A stretch of 64,000 bases of DNA from Isoetes taiwanensis. Lineage: Eukaryota; Streptophyta; Lycopodiopsida; Isoetales; Isoetaceae. Under the pieces are notes generated by a model. It was not told the DNA's origin. It saw nothing but the letters and a program-made list of their open reading frames with translations, and ran no database searches. The stretch covers positions 6,968,445 through 7,032,444 of the forward strand of contig JAJEKV010000008.1 of assembly GCA_021234155.1 (NCBI GenBank). The letters run 5' to 3'. A program made the translations under genes and the position numbers. Below, one piece after another: positions 12,101 through 24,792 of the stretch; position 1 is the first letter of the stretch; each line of letters begins with the position of its first letter.

Positions 12101-15100
12101 CACTACTGCAGCTTGACAACATTTCGATATTGGAAATTATTGACTTAAATAATGCAATGGGAGACATTGCCACAATCTCAGACCTGTAACAAGCTATCTG
12201 GACTGATACATTTTGGAGCTTTCTAAAGGGGTTCTAAATGCTCAACTCCATCCTGAAGACACAAAAGTGAGAGACCTGGAGCACAGTTTCAGGCTTGGTG
12301 CTTTCCAAAACTGCCGAGCTGAAGGACGTCCACCTTAGGCAAGAAATAGGGACATATTTCAACTTCTGGTCCCCTAGTTAATTACCTATTAGTTTTATAG
12401 TACAAAATCGTGAAATGGGAAGTCTGACTCAAGAAGCCACTTTTGCTTACTGAGTTTGTGAACAGCTTTAGATAAATCTTTAAAAACTCAGAAATAAATT
12501 CAGATCGAGCAACAGTTGATGAGTCTTTGCTCCAGCAGCAGCACTTCAAAGCAGCCATTTCTAGCACGTCTAACACTGCAAGCAAATGTAATCTGCTAAT
12601 AAAGATGAAACAGATACCTACAACAGGGGCAGGATGTAGTGAACAAGAAAATGAAGTCCCTTATGGAAAGACTCCCAAGGAAGTGATTCAGGATGCTGCA
12701 ACGAGACAGAGACATCATTTTAAAGGCACCAACAAACATTCTGCCTGATACTAAATCCGATAACTCTAGTTGAACCAGAATGGCAACCTCACAGGGTTGA
12801 TGTTAAGCAGGAACCTTAATAACTTCAGGTAGTTATATTGAAACCAATTACGCCGTCCGTGCTCTCTTAGCAATCCCAATATGTTGTATATTTGATATCA
12901 TAGACCTGAATACATCTACCTCCTATTTTTGGTGTATTACATGCTCAGTGTATTATGAGATACGCGGCAGGCTCTCTTGCTTCTTCCACGAGGCCACATC
13001 CTTATCTCTTGCTTCTTCCACGAGGCCACATCCTTATCAAAGCTAATTAGATCTGCAGATCAGAAATGTGTGCCTCTTATCCTTATCTTCAAGCAATGAT
13101 GAAATATAGGAGGGACGATAATGCATGCAGTCATAATAAACTCTATCAGTGATGAGAAAAGCCACTGGAAATCTGACCTGGCTTCATCTCAGGAGAAAGT
13201 GGCTCTAGATGGCTTCCGTTGAGTGTTTCTAAAAGAGTTAAGCAGGCAGCTCGAACAAGCTATAAGCAATCCTTCAAGAAAAAGGGAAAGGGAAAGACAC
13301 ATATCACCTCATGCTTTGCTCCAGCTTCTAGAGAAAACACGAGTTACTTTATTTTCGATACTCTGATTTTCACCATGCTTTTGTAACTAGGTACACATGT
13401 TATTAGAATGCACATTACTTGCCCCTAGCTGTTCACAGCTCATAATTACATTATTGGTGTCATAAACCACATCAATGTTCTGTTGGCATTAATAAATCTT
13501 CCTTTCTGCGACAATTTAGAGTGCCTTCTCACAACTGACAGACGAGCCAACTATACATATTTCAGCATAAATTTGAGCAACAATACGCTCCTCATCGCCT
13601 AATATCCTTGCTCGCAAACATGGGTAAGCTTGTGGAAGTAGCCACTAATGCATCTTTAAAAGACTGCTTGTGCGTGTTATTATGTTGAACAGAACGACAC
13701 AATTTTTACATGTTTCAATGTTCTATAAATTGCAATTCCCAGAATAACTATACGTTTGAGTATAAAAAATACATAGGCACTATATGTAAGATTTCAATGC
13801 AACTGTAACTACCAAATCCAAAGGAGCCTCACTACCAACAAGTCTCCCCACCCCAAGCTGACTCAAGTGTAAGTAGCTTCAAGAAAGAATTGGGAAAAAC
13901 CCTGAAAAGAACCTAGGCCCCTTGCTCCTGAAAGCCATTTGGCCTTCCCTTTTAAGTATTCCTTTTGTCTTTCGTTTTTACACCATGGTAGACATCTCTT
14001 TAGAATCTAAAAGACTGTACAGCAAAATTTGAGTTTCCACAGTGCATAAGAGAGTAACAACTGGTAACAAAAGAATGCAGAAGAAAACAATTGGACAGAT
14101 GCTTTACACTTGAATGGTCAAAACAAATTCTATAGGAACATATGACAGTGTGAAATTTTGAGCAAAGTCGTTCAGATGATGGTAACTAAGAACTCCATCA
14201 CATTCATTATCCTTCTAAGGATAGCAGCATGTTCCAACATGGCATTACATTACCTTGGCATGCTAGGAAGTCAAACATGGATTAAGAAAAGCAGAATCAA
14301 TCGAGATAGCAATCTGATCTTGTAGAAGTGGTTTCAGAATATCATTTTCTTCATCCTGCTATTCATTTTAGCAACAATAGCATAATAACAAAAATAATTA
14401 TTGATTGAAATTAGCACAGGTCTTTCTTTAGGTTGATTTGGGTCATAAACGAGCTAATTCAAGGTCATAAACAATTACTGATTGTATTTACACAGGCTGA
14501 TGTTAGATTGGGATAAGTCAAAGACACATGTGAAATGGTCGCATTTGCTGATTAAAGTATTACTAGCAAAAACTAGTTGACATCTTATTGACTGCATTCC
14601 ACCTAGACGTTTCTAGGGTTTCATTTCCCTTCTATCTACATCTAAAAGCAGCTATGACTTATGGAATGTGTTCTACAGCTTCTAATCCTGGAAGAGCCTT
14701 TTAAAAAGACCCTTATCTTTCTACGGGGCTGCAGGCAAGGCACAAAACACTGTACATCCAGCACGTGACCCCACGTTGAAATCTTTGCCAATGAGATGTA
14801 TTAGCTCAAATGCAGGTAACCTCTTTCTTTATTCTTGGTCCATAGAAATCCTAACAGTATGGGCTCTCTAAAAGGGTATGTTCAGTCAATTGATACTTTT
14901 TTACGCACATTACTAGGTGGCTACAATGTGTCTCTAGCTGTCCAGGATCTGGGATAATAATTACGGTCTTTAGCAGAAGTTATACATTCTTTCTTCTATA
15001 ATACACAAGCTGAGACATTATGTATTATTTCTTCTATAAGACCCAATTTTAAGCACTGGTCTGAAAGAAGCAACAGTAGATAATGAAGTTTTAAACTGTC

Positions 15101-18100
15101 TTACTCGATAATATTCAGCATGTGAGGGACTGTTGTTCCGAAAAACTACCCGTAATGCATCACGTAATGACTGTAACCGACATGTTGTTCCTCGCAGTTT
15201 TTGTTTTGCCTTTGATGTGCTTGAGTCTGCGTCTGCAGCAAAATGGTATTTTAGCCAAATAGGATCAACAAGACAAATACACCATCTTGTTTAAGAAGTG
15301 AATAAACATAGTACATGAAGCTGAATCAACATAAAGGAAACCCAAAAATAGAAAAATCTCACTAGTTAGATTGAAAAAACGTTTCCATCTGCCCAAAAAA
15401 GTATGTTTCCCTTCTTTCCCCTTTTTTGACGCTCTATAAAGACCAACCCATATGCAGTTTCAGATTGATTTCATTGGTGGGAGATTTCAGGATGAGAGAC
15501 ACACTTCACATATATAAAAGGACTTTGGTTGTAAGATCGGAAATATACCAATGGAAACAAAAGACAGAACCATACCATCCTCCAGAAGGTTCACGGCATA
15601 ATCAATATTGTCAATCAGCATAGTCACAGTTTCCCACGTAATTTTCATATCAGATAAAAAATCATAGATATATGCGCCAGGTTTTGTAAGACCAAATTCT
15701 TCAGATTCTAATGGCAATTCCCTGATTCTCTTTTCCATTTCAAGCAGCAATGCTGTGCCAGGTGAATACAATTAGCCGATGTTAAAAGACTTTAAAAACA
15801 TATCCATAAAAGGCATTCGTCCTTATAAAGAAGAAGTTATTAATTTTAGCTTGAGATAAAAACAAAGACCTAGTATCAGACAAATTATTAGTTAAACAGT
15901 TGAATAATTTAAGACAAGAACAAAGACCTCCAAGTGACCCATCTATCAAAGGATTCAGCTTGATAACTAATGCAAGCCAATTCTACATTACCTTTCTCTA
16001 TTCCATGCCATTCAATACTTGAGGAATTTCATGCCCAGGCTAGGGGGTGAATACAATAAAGATGGAAGATTTTGGCCAAGGTTCAGTTCATCTAGAATAT
16101 GGACTACTGGACATGTAATCAAATTTGCTTTGGACGTCCATGCTTGACTACCAAGTGTTCCATTAAGATTTTCTCCAATAGCTTGCTGAGATATAGGATG
16201 TGGTCCTGATCACATCAGAGCTCCAGTTGCAGCATTTCAGCTGCACGAGCTATGTGCCTGAATTCCGCATCACTGAACAAGAAAGCCCGGTGAATTACTC
16301 ATGTATACTCAGCCAAATTGCTCGCTTTTTCACGCAGGTGACCATGGCTCCAATGATTGGCCAGGCCCATGACATCTAAACATCATGATTGCAATGAAAT
16401 GTCACAATTAACAGACAGATACATTGAGAGCATACTGTGCCACTATTGCTGCACAAATAAGGACTATTCAGTACTACGGTCAACAACTTGTTTTGATTTC
16501 TGAATACTACAGTCAACATAAGCTCACATCCTGTGTTTTCTGGCATCAATAACCCTATGTGGGACAAAAAGGAAGGTTTTACTGCAATTATCATCATGAT
16601 CTAAGAATTGTATACCTTTTAGAACTGCAAAATTGTCAGGATCAACGGATGTATCAACAGCATTATCATTATTTCTACGCAATGATGCAAGCTCCACACA
16701 TTGCTTGGCTTCTTGAATACAGGCAGCCAAAAGATGTGAAGGCAAATCTAAAGACGCAGCGTCTGCACAAATTCCCTCCTGAAATACAGCACACAACTTG
16801 TCTTAGCATACAAGGAAACAAGTACAGTAGTTCAAGAAATGCTCAGGGCTTTCACCAGATTATGTGCTTCATCAAAGATAATAACAGCGTTTTCCCAGCA
16901 AATCCCTGTCAAGGAATTCCTATTCTCCTTTTCAATTAGGTAGTTGTATGGTACAAAAAGAATATCGGATGAATTGTGAAGCTCCCGAGACATGTAATAT
17001 GGACACCTGCAAGTTTTGCAATTAAGACTAAGCATACTATTCCCTATATTCATAAATAAAAAAGCTCAAAGTTATGCTTATGTACATACGGGCCCTTAGT
17101 TTTGCCTATTGCAACCAAATCCTCAATGTCAATGGGCTCCTCACCAAGATCAGGGTGGACTTTTAAATAGTCTGCCAAAATCAAGCATAAGAGTTATTTC
17201 CTAGAGAATTGTAGTAAAGTGCAAAACTGCAACTCAATAGCTAAGAATATTAGTCATCAGCAGAAGGCATGCTTGTAGTAAAGTGCAAAATTGCAACTCA
17301 ATAGCTAAGAGTATTAGTCATCAGCAGATTCTCAAGAAATTATTAGTTTATCATGCAAAACCACAAGGGTGTAAGGCCCTTCCAAATAAATTAGTTGGAC
17401 AGCAGAGGCCATGGTCCACAATCTCTCCCATATGACTGTTTTAGCTTTATCCCTGGACTTAACAACACGATGAATAGTTCAGTTTTGTCCATTGCAGTGC
17501 ATTGTTGCATGCAACCCTGTTTGTGCATTTCCTTGTATACAAGTATCATCCCCTGAACACCATGCAGAGTTATTTCGTAGAATGTCCTTGATTGAACAAG
17601 CATTTCCTACAGGCACTGTCAGCCTGTAAGTTTCAATGCACTTTGTGATCTCAAAGAGATCTCTAAAAGCCATTCAGCAAAGGTATAGAATTACACATGC
17701 CGGATGAGTGCCTCAAAGTGCAGGTAATCAAACACTTAGCTGTCCAATCCACCGTGTATTATTTCCATGCTTTATTTAAGGTAAAGAAAAAAGATTCCTA
17801 GAATTAAGAGTCTATGCAGCTTTTCCTAGAGGCATTGTCAGCCTGTAGTTTCAGAAACATCCAAGGCAACTTTATGATCTCAAAGAGATGTCTAGAAGCT
17901 ATTCAGCAAAGGTTTAAGATTACACATGCCAGACGAGCGCCTCAAAGCGTGGGTAATCAAATACTTAGCTATCCAATCCAGCCGTGTGACGTGTATTCCT
18001 TCCATGCTTTATTTAAGGTAAAGAAAAAAGATTTCTAGAAGTAAGAGTCTTTGCAAAACAAACCAGCAACTCGAGTTTGGTGTGAGCATGATCTTGTTTT

Positions 18101-18883
18101 GCAAAGGGAACGACAAGCATGATTTTGTGCTCTCCCACGAAGCAGTGAAACATCCTTGTGAATACACATTTGTTCCCTCGACCCCAAAACAACCATTTTT
18201 GGTCTACAAAAAGCTCACACATAATTCATAAGCATACAGAACATTCATGAGTAAATCGTGTACAAGGACGACACTAAAATATTAGGTCCATGCACGCTAC
18301 ACTTTTGATATGACATCACAAGTTCCAAAAGCAGTGCTAAAATATCATGAACAATTGATAAACAAAGGGGACTAAATGTGGTACAAAAGTCAACGATTAT
18401 CTTAGCTGCAAAGTTTTTGCCTCTGAAGCATTCATGTGTACCTGTAGGAAGAGGCCTTCAATTCTCTGACGACTTGTTGAAGCTGGCTATGCGTCCTCGA
18501 TGAATATATTATAGTAGGGAGCTTGGGTTTACTATGTTCGGCTGATGAAGAATCTAATTGACTATTCTTGTTAGCTCTTGACCAAGCACTTCCCTTTTCA
18601 TGAGTTTTAACAAGGCTTTCTTGCCATGCTAAAGTTGCACAAAGAAGGCACAACGTTTTGCCAGTCCCAGTGGGACTTTCCAAGAGAGCATTTTTACCCT
18701 ACAAAAAAAATCCCACTCAGATTGGCAGCCTAAAACCAATGAGTTTGCAGAAACTTCCGTTGTAGTATAAATGGCAAGTACCTGTTGAAGGGCCGAAATG
18801 ACGCGCTCCATGTAAATAAGCTGGCAGTCATAAGCCTCAAACGGGAACCTAACATCTATGCCCCGAATCTTGTAAGTAGCCAT
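6115..18883 (-). CDS. RTEL1: RTEL1-type Fe-S DNA helicase, complete multi-exon gene
   Basis: RTEL1 is a superfamily-2, XPD-like, iron-sulfur 5'-3' DNA helicase. It dismantles D-loops and other recombination or telomeric structures in the nucleus. I traced phase-consistent exons (transcript order): 18883-18782, 18698-18442, 18203-18064, 17171-17090, 17006-16856, 16778-16616, 15752-15576, 15232-15105, 11928-11883, 11794-11650, 10861-10707, 10578-10487, 10415-10314, 8934-8866, 8376-8290, 8165-8106, 8015-7900, 7768-7711, 7634-7532, 7433-7374, 7239-7172, 7090-6725, 6492-6353, 6288-6203, then about 6164-6115. Landmarks: Walker A SPTGTGKT (residues 42-49), Fe-S cysteines at about 133, 150, 159 and 195, DEAH at 239-242, SEGLDFAD, and motif [11 protein letters not shown] near 670-678. 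A C-terminal harmonin-N-like repeat lies at about 905-975. Length is about 1,000 residues, near the plant family size. The start at MATYKIRG matches the family N-terminus; an in-frame upstream ATG (18913) adds ten residues. Exon borders are my manual calls; only the last exon is doubtful. Confidence 0.93.
10115..10160. repeat. Perfect 21-bp inverted repeat in an RTEL1 intron
   Basis: The arm 'cactctctacctataagtac' plus t (10115-10135) is followed by the 4-base loop tctg and then its exact reverse complement (10140-10160). It lies in the long intron between the exons at 10415-10314 and 8934-8866. It would form a strong RNA hairpin in the pre-mRNA or a cruciform in DNA. It may be the remnant of a small inverted-repeat element; no function is shown. 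Confidence 0.9.
11929..15104 (-). other. Largest RTEL1 intron (3.2 kb), no recognised insert
   Basis: Between the exons ending at 15105 and beginning at 11928 the reading frames are closed on both strands and no retroelement motif was seen. It contains one short tandem duplication at about 12971-13037 ('tctcttgcttcttccacgag' and following, twice). The flanking phases agree (phase 0), so no exon appears to be missing here. Confidence 0.7.
17213..17330. repeat. Local duplication of about 50 bp within RTEL1 intron 3
   Basis: A segment 'agtaaagtgcaaaactgcaa' continuing through 'tattagtcatcagcaga' appears twice, about 64 bp apart, with one or two differences. It lies close to a second, larger duplication in the same intron. 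Confidence 0.7.
17604..18057. repeat. Diverged tandem duplication of about 225 bp in RTEL1 intron 3
   Basis: Copy 1 (about 17604-17822) and copy 2 (about 17823-18057) share blocks such as 'catgctttatttaaggtaaa', 'gatctcaaagagat' and 'attcagcaaaggt' in the same order, with scattered substitutions. Copy 2 ends immediately before the exon at 18064-18203. So the duplication expanded the intron without touching the Fe-S-cluster-coding exon. Confidence 0.8.
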
Positions 18884-19076
18884 TGGTTGCTTTGAATCAA
18901 CCTTCCATACCACGCCCCAAAACGATCAAGCAAATCTTCACTGCCTTCATAAAAATTGGCGCCAAAACTACCTTCTTGTTTGTTTGTTTGTTTTGTTTTT
19001 TTGGGTTGCCCACTGTTTGGTTCGATGGTATTGTATAGAGGGCTAAGAAAAATTTTTAAATACGTAGTAATTGAAT

Positions 19077-20480
19077 GTAGGCTATACAATGTTTTGGAAC
19101 CATTAACTGTTTTTGTTTGGCTTCCTGTATTCTTATTCTTGTGACTATTGAACTTACTTGTTCCTAATTAAAATGCAAGCAGTCTTTATTCCTTTTTATA
19201 GGCTATACAATGTTTTGGAACCATTAACTGTTTTTGTTTGGCTTCCTGTATTCTTATTCTTGTGACTATTGAACTTACTTGTTCCTAATTAAAATGCAAG
19301 CAGTCTTTATTCCTTTTTATTCATTCCTTATCGGGTTTGCATCTCTCATTTATGGCCATTGATCTCCAGAATATTCCGTGTTTTATGCCAGATCAAAGGC
19401 CATAATACTTTTCGTCAACAATTCGCACGCCACTTCCAATGGTCCAAACCGAAAAACCTGCAAAGTGGAAAAAAGCAATGGTTTGTGTGCATTCTCCTTC
19501 GGCCTCCTCTGTCTACTCCAGCCTGAGCATGAATTCATGGATCTGAGCATGGTTTGTGGCTGAGCATGAATTCATGGATCTGGGCTCTGAATGATTTCGG
19601 ATCTCTCACCGAAAAATCCCCTTCCTTTTTAGCCCCTAACCGATCCGATTGTGGTCGAGGCCAAAAAAAAAAAAAGCCAAATTCTCCTCTGGCCTTCTGT
19701 GTCTACTCCGGCCTTCTGATATCCGCCATCAATCCTTTTGTTGCAAATCCATCAAGCTTCACACGCTCCAGGAAGAGGGCTGAGCACGAATCCATGGATC
19801 TGGGTGTCTCGAATCGACCACAAAGGCCGCCAACTCCGCTCTGAATCCCTGCAATCTGATCACCGATTGGATTCACAAACTTCTGAGGACCAGCACACAA
19901 ATGTTTTATACTATCATCATTTCTTAACGCATTGCCCATGCTCAGATAGCAGAAAATGAGAAGCTCCGGTGTACCAAAAGAAAGAATATTAATCAAATCG
20001 TGATTCTCGAGCACCCAGATTGTTGTACATGCGATCTGACGCCATAACCAAAGAATCCACCAAGATATCACACGAAAATGAGATGGAGCATGGCCGTCTC
20101 AGCTTCATCCCCTAATTTTAGCCGGAAATGCCTTGCAAGTCGCCCCTCCCCAAACAAGAAAGGGCCATCCATTCTTATCCTTCCATTCTCAGACCATTCA
20201 AACAAGCCACAAAAAAAAACGCATTCCAGAGCCGGTTTTGGAATCCTGGCCAAGAAGCAGCTCAAATCACTCAAAAAATACAGTCGGACTACGGTTTTGC
20301 ATACAATACACCCCGAAATCTAGCCAAAACCATCCGTGAAATGCCCTCCCCAAATATCAAACGAAATAATTAGAACATTATGAATGTAGGCTATACAATA
20401 TTTTGGAACCATTAACTGTTTTTGTTTGGCTTCCTGTATTCTTATTCTTGTGACTATTGAACTTACTTGTTCCTAATTAG
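19077..20480 (+). repeat. Three copies of a ~110-120 bp repeat flanking a ~1.06-kb insertion
   Basis: The block 'gtaggctatacaatgttttg' through 'cttacttgttcctaatta' occurs in tandem at about 19077-19198 and 19199-19320, and again at about 20387-20480 with one change (aatgtt to aatatt). The 1.06 kb between copies 2 and 3 contains no recognised coding motif but has internal repeats of 'gagcatgaattcatggatct'. The arrangement looks like an insertion into, or a duplication around, a local repeat upstream of the RTEL1 start. Confidence 0.75.
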
Positions 20481-20671
20481 TATTGTACTTCAGAAAAAAG
20501 ACTTAGTGTCGCACTGTGGCTATGGAGCATTTGTGTTTATGGATATGGGTATGAATATATATATGTTTCAGACTCTATTACTTAGAAATATTGAAATGAT
20601 ATAGCTTTTGGTTTGACAGATAAATTGCAGGTTGGAGTTCGTCCATTTATGACTTAGCAACTCATGGCCTT

Positions 20672-20800
20672 TGTTATGCCCTAACCCCTTATGGCTAACC
20701 AACACACCAAAAGGGTGGATCCTTCATGGAAATTATTATCCAATGGGCCCTAACATTTATAAGGTTTTATCTCATACCGCATAGACCATATCAGCTTCTC
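20672..20800 (+). repeat. Dispersed LTR-like repeat, copy 1
   Basis: It starts TGTTATGC and carries 'accaacacaccaaaagggtg' and 'ttatccaatgggcccta'. The same landmarks occur in the copies at 46937 and 47606, so this is a dispersed repeat. In the 47.6-kb copy the TGTTATGC end directly follows a CTCTGATACCA motif, the reverse complement of a common plant LTR primer-binding site. Confidence 0.6.
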
Positions 20801-20879
20801 TAAAATTGGAGATTCTTCCAACTTCCTTTCCCCTTCAAATGAATAAACTGATCGGCAGCATCTGCAACCTTTGCAATTT

Positions 20880-22414
20880 TGTGACGTCCCCTACTTCTTC
20901 TACGATGCTCCCATCGTATTGGAAGACGGAGTTCATCCCCCTGGTAGCCAAGCTGACATAGGCCATCCACCTGACACCAATCCTTTAACAATGGATCGAT
21001 GAGGAAGAATGGATGGGTCATTTGTCCCATCTTCCCTCGGGACCCTCCTAGCTGCGGAAGCGTAAATAAACATAAGCACATGATATCAAATGCAAACAGA
21101 GTCACCTCGAAGGATGACTATACCATAGCATACATATATAAACACATCAACAATATCATCATCAAATGGGAGATTCTACCGAAGGCTCAGACTTTAGGGT
21201 ATGGACTGACGGCTTGGGTCTCCATAAGTCATTGCAGATAAAATTCATAAGAGTGGATTGGGCCGGCATAGGAACATGGCTGTTGGGTAGTCCGCTCCAT
21301 CCGCCCCTCCCGGTGTACACTTTGCAGAGTAGGTTGAAGAGCCTAAGGACTGGACCGTAGCCTGCCGGGTACATAGCCAAAGGGGCTACTACTGGGTTTC
21401 ATCTCCCCAGCCCCGATGAGGCAGGAGGAGGATCACCCTCTCCAGAGGCATGCATGCCCATCACAGGCGGCTAGAGGGCCACTGCCCGTCTTCGACTTGA
21501 ACATCATTGAAGGTGGTTCATCACCCAAGAGGTGTTGAGCTCATGCCCTGCCCACACGCAGTGGCAAACCATTGAACCTAGTCCGCTAAGATCCCTGGTA
21601 GTCTTTACACACCAGAGGGATCAGTCAGTGATGGGACAAGTCCTCCTTATTCCACCGGTCTAGCCCCGCCACTCACAACCAAGCGGGCTCTTATACACGG
21701 GCCGCATTAATTGGGAATTAATGAGGTTATCTAGAATCATCTGCTACTGAAGGTTTCAGGGCCTCTACCCCCCTTCCCACATATATCGGAGAGCATAGAA
21801 TGGAACATTAGCATCGTAAACGAACTGAGATACTGAATAATATCTAATCTATCTACCTAAACATATATTGTTAGGTTCATTCGTTAAGGCTGGTGATCTT
21901 AGGATCTATAAGACTGCTAAGACTGATCTACCATACTATCCTAGCTCATTGCCAGGCTAAAAGTCGGCTTTGCACAACGGAATCATAGGTTACCTGATCC
22001 TTGGCTTGCTCCAGCTCCTGGAATCGCGTCCATGCCTTCGTTCGGGCTAAATGCAGCTGCTCCTGAGAGATCTGTTGTTCAAATGCGGCTTGGCAGCGCC
22101 TGGCAATGCGAACTAGCAACTTGGCTTGGCCAGAATGGCTCAAGGAAGCCAAAATGCGAAAATGGAAAGGGTTTAGGATTTCCCCTTTTGTTCCTTTTAC
22201 ATGACCTTTTAGGTTTAGGTTAGAAGGGACCAATGGGGCTTTGCCATTTGGCAAAGGGGTTTAATTGCATATGTTTAATATACATGTGCAACATACGAGG
22301 TTGCCCCCTAGGCGCAACTCTTCACGGCTTCAAGTACTTGTCAAGGTGACATGTACGCGTGACGTGGCAGTATAATATACGTATTCGAACCGTATGTTAT
22401 GTTGGAACATCACA
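20880..22414 (-). mobile_element. Ty3/gypsy 3' LTR (about 1.5 kb)
   Basis: Read on the minus strand the block begins TGTGATGT and ends ACGTCACA, near-perfect short inverted termini of the TG...CA type. Immediately before its start (22415-22425) lies a purine tract GGTGGGGAGA, as expected for a polypurine tract beside a 3' LTR. Upstream of that is the end of a pol frame. The other LTR and most of the internal region are absent, so target-site duplications cannot be checked. The length fits plant chromovirus LTRs. Confidence 0.7.
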
Positions 22415-22685
22415 ATCTCCCCACCTTGAATTGATGATGTCCTCAGCATCATGTATCTCCCCTCCTTGGAAACCTGCATGAACCCTGCAACACATTCCAT
22501 GCGCCGTGGAAACAGCGCCCTATCATGCCTAAGGTGATCACTCATGCCTACACCTTTAGTCGCCTTTGGCGTGAAGGATGGCGTCCTCCCCGTAGTAGAC
22601 ATTGACTCTCAATTTCGTCTACTTCCGTGGCGACGGGAGTATACTTCTTAATCTACCTCACACTCACCTATCGGTTCGGTGTCGA

Positions 22686-22870
22686 CTACTTCGTGACAAG
22701 CCGACCCTTGCATTTCTCCATGAATTTGAGGTACTGCTTCTCTAAATCTGATTGTAGTACCCATGTACCATCTTCCACAGGCAAATGCGTCCATTTCATA
22801 AAAAAAAACCCTCAAGTCAATAAAGACCTTCGTCTTACCATTCCAATGCCTTCGGAATTTAAAGACCAAT
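22686..22870 (-). pseudogene. Ty3/gypsy pol C-terminus, chromodomain-like
   Basis: The minus-strand frame ends KWTHLPVEDGTWVLQSDLEK followed by QYLKFMEKCKGRLVTK and a stop at 22688-22686. The KW..LP.E..TWE/V pattern is typical of the chromodomain or integrase tail of plant chromoviruses. A run of nine Ts at about 22800 disrupts the frame just upstream, where HWNGKTKVFIDLRV is in another frame. It sits 260 bp before the polypurine tract and LTR, which is the expected order. Confidence 0.65.
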
Positions 22871-23246
22871 TAGCAGCCCTAAACGAAAATAGATGTCATT
22901 TTCCTTTAGGCCTAGACTTGATCACATGTGATATTCAGCTTCTTTAAAACAACTTACTGAAAATAGTTCAAAGGGCAAGATAGATGAAATTGTAGAAATA
23001 GTGATAAAATATGATATGAGCCTTGTTAAAGGTCAATGAACATGACATTCACATCCGTGCAAGTATTCCAAACTAAATTCAAATTTAAAGAGGCATTTGG
23101 AATTTGCTGCCAAATAGTCTTATTTTAGTCATAGAACCCAACCAGTTCGACTATAATTTTAGTGTATTTATGTTATGCATTCTACGGCATATGAGAGGAG
23201 CCTGTTTGCATATAACTCTCAATCTAGAAGGGTAACTGTTTGCTTG

Positions 23247-24789
23247 TCAATCTAGATGATTTCAAATAAATGTTCTAACTCCATTAGCATTTTTTCATCA
23301 GGAAGTATATCAGATTGCATATCCTATGTACCAATAGTATGGCTTGTAAAGCTTTTCTAAAAAATACAAATCTGTGCAGAATACTCAACTTATGTTTCTA
23401 ATCATAAAATATCATTACCTCCAAATGCAGATACATGGGCAGCTTATGCGCAAGGTTTGCATCTCTAGTGCCAACAATAGAAACAGAAATTCATGCTTCA
23501 TGTTTTTTAAGGAGAAAACAATTTTATGCATATAAAATACAAATCTATATGTCAGAGATTTTATAGACTTCACAAAATGAAAGATCAAATGTCAAAACTC
23601 ACTTCCATTGGCCACGTATCCAAGTTAAAACTTCATATTCCTCCTTCCACATGTCTGGTGTCAAGATTGCAGCCTTCGAACCAGCATATCAATTTGATTT
23701 TTTGATGTCACAACTTCCATTTCGTGTTCATTCATCCTTCCAGGCTAAGAAATAACTTGAACGGACAAAAAAGCAACAAGGAGAGGAGAGAACCGGTACC
23801 TGCAGCCAATCAATACACCGTTAGCCTGAAAAGGGTAAGAGTGCAAGGGCCAAAAGGTACATGTGGTGTCTCTCGGCTTTTAGCCTTTCACACCTTGTAA
23901 CCTTTTGCCCTGCATTAGTTATAGTAGCTAGAAGAATGATGCAAAATCTACTATAGATAGTGTTTATACATGTAGAATTTGAATCTTAATATGTAAGCTA
24001 ATAGCTCGGTATTCAAGATAATCAACAATATGCTGCCTTATATTAAGCAGAGAAAATTCAATAGCTGTATGCTGCCTTTTTCTAAAGAGAAAAAATTGAA
24101 CCTGGATCTCATATTTAATCACAGACCTTCTTTCTAAACAACAATTCCATATATAAATCATATAGCAAACCTGGATTAAAGGTCCTTGCTTCACATAAAT
24201 CAAGTATACATTTTGCTGATAGTCTTGACTGCAGTGATGAAGTCAGATTGGATAAAATAGCTAAAAATCGAGCTTTAATGCCTTCATATCTTTTCCAGAG
24301 CATGATTTTCGGAGCATATAGCATTTTTAAATAGATTCAAGGCCATAACTCAGAACACATCTTCAAGCAAGAAACTTGTAAAAGCACTAATAGATTTAAA
24401 ATGCAAAAATGCGGCGGACAGATAGAGCAATTCTAAGTAGTCGATTGCTGATTACTGTCTCAATGGCGATGGCTCTAAATTGATAAAGGTTCAGGGTTTT
24501 GGAACCCTCAACTTGAACTTTTTATTGCTTAATGGTCAAGAATATAATTTCAGATGCCAAGTGAATATTTTCCTTTACCCAAAGTGTTGTTCAAGGGCTT
24601 AAGCTTGGCAAGACATTATCAAGAAGATATAACGGCATAACTTGGGATTGCAAAGCCATCTAAATGATCTCCAAATCATACATCCACAACTCGGTATTGT
24701 AGTCCATCTAAGAGCTCCAAAGCATAACCCTAGCACATGTTTGACGTAAAGTAGACCATGTCATAGAGTTTTAAAATTTTGATAAGGCT
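23247..24789. repeat. Large tandem duplication, copy 1 (about 1.54 kb)
   Basis: Every landmark here recurs 1,546 bp downstream (for example 'ccattagcattttttcatca' at 23281 and 24827) with roughly one to two differences per 100 bp. Coding content is weak. One minus-strand stretch near 23600-23760 reads like an exon remnant (...TPDMWKEEYEVLTWIRGQWK) followed by GTGAG, but I cannot name a family. The high identity argues for a recent event. Confidence 0.9.
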
Positions 24790-24792
24790 TGT

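Noticed and set aside
24115-24324. Repeated minus-strand ORFs (69-91 codons) in both copies of the 1.55-kb duplication
   Set aside because: They recur only because the DNA is duplicated. Composition is not coding-like and no motif is present.
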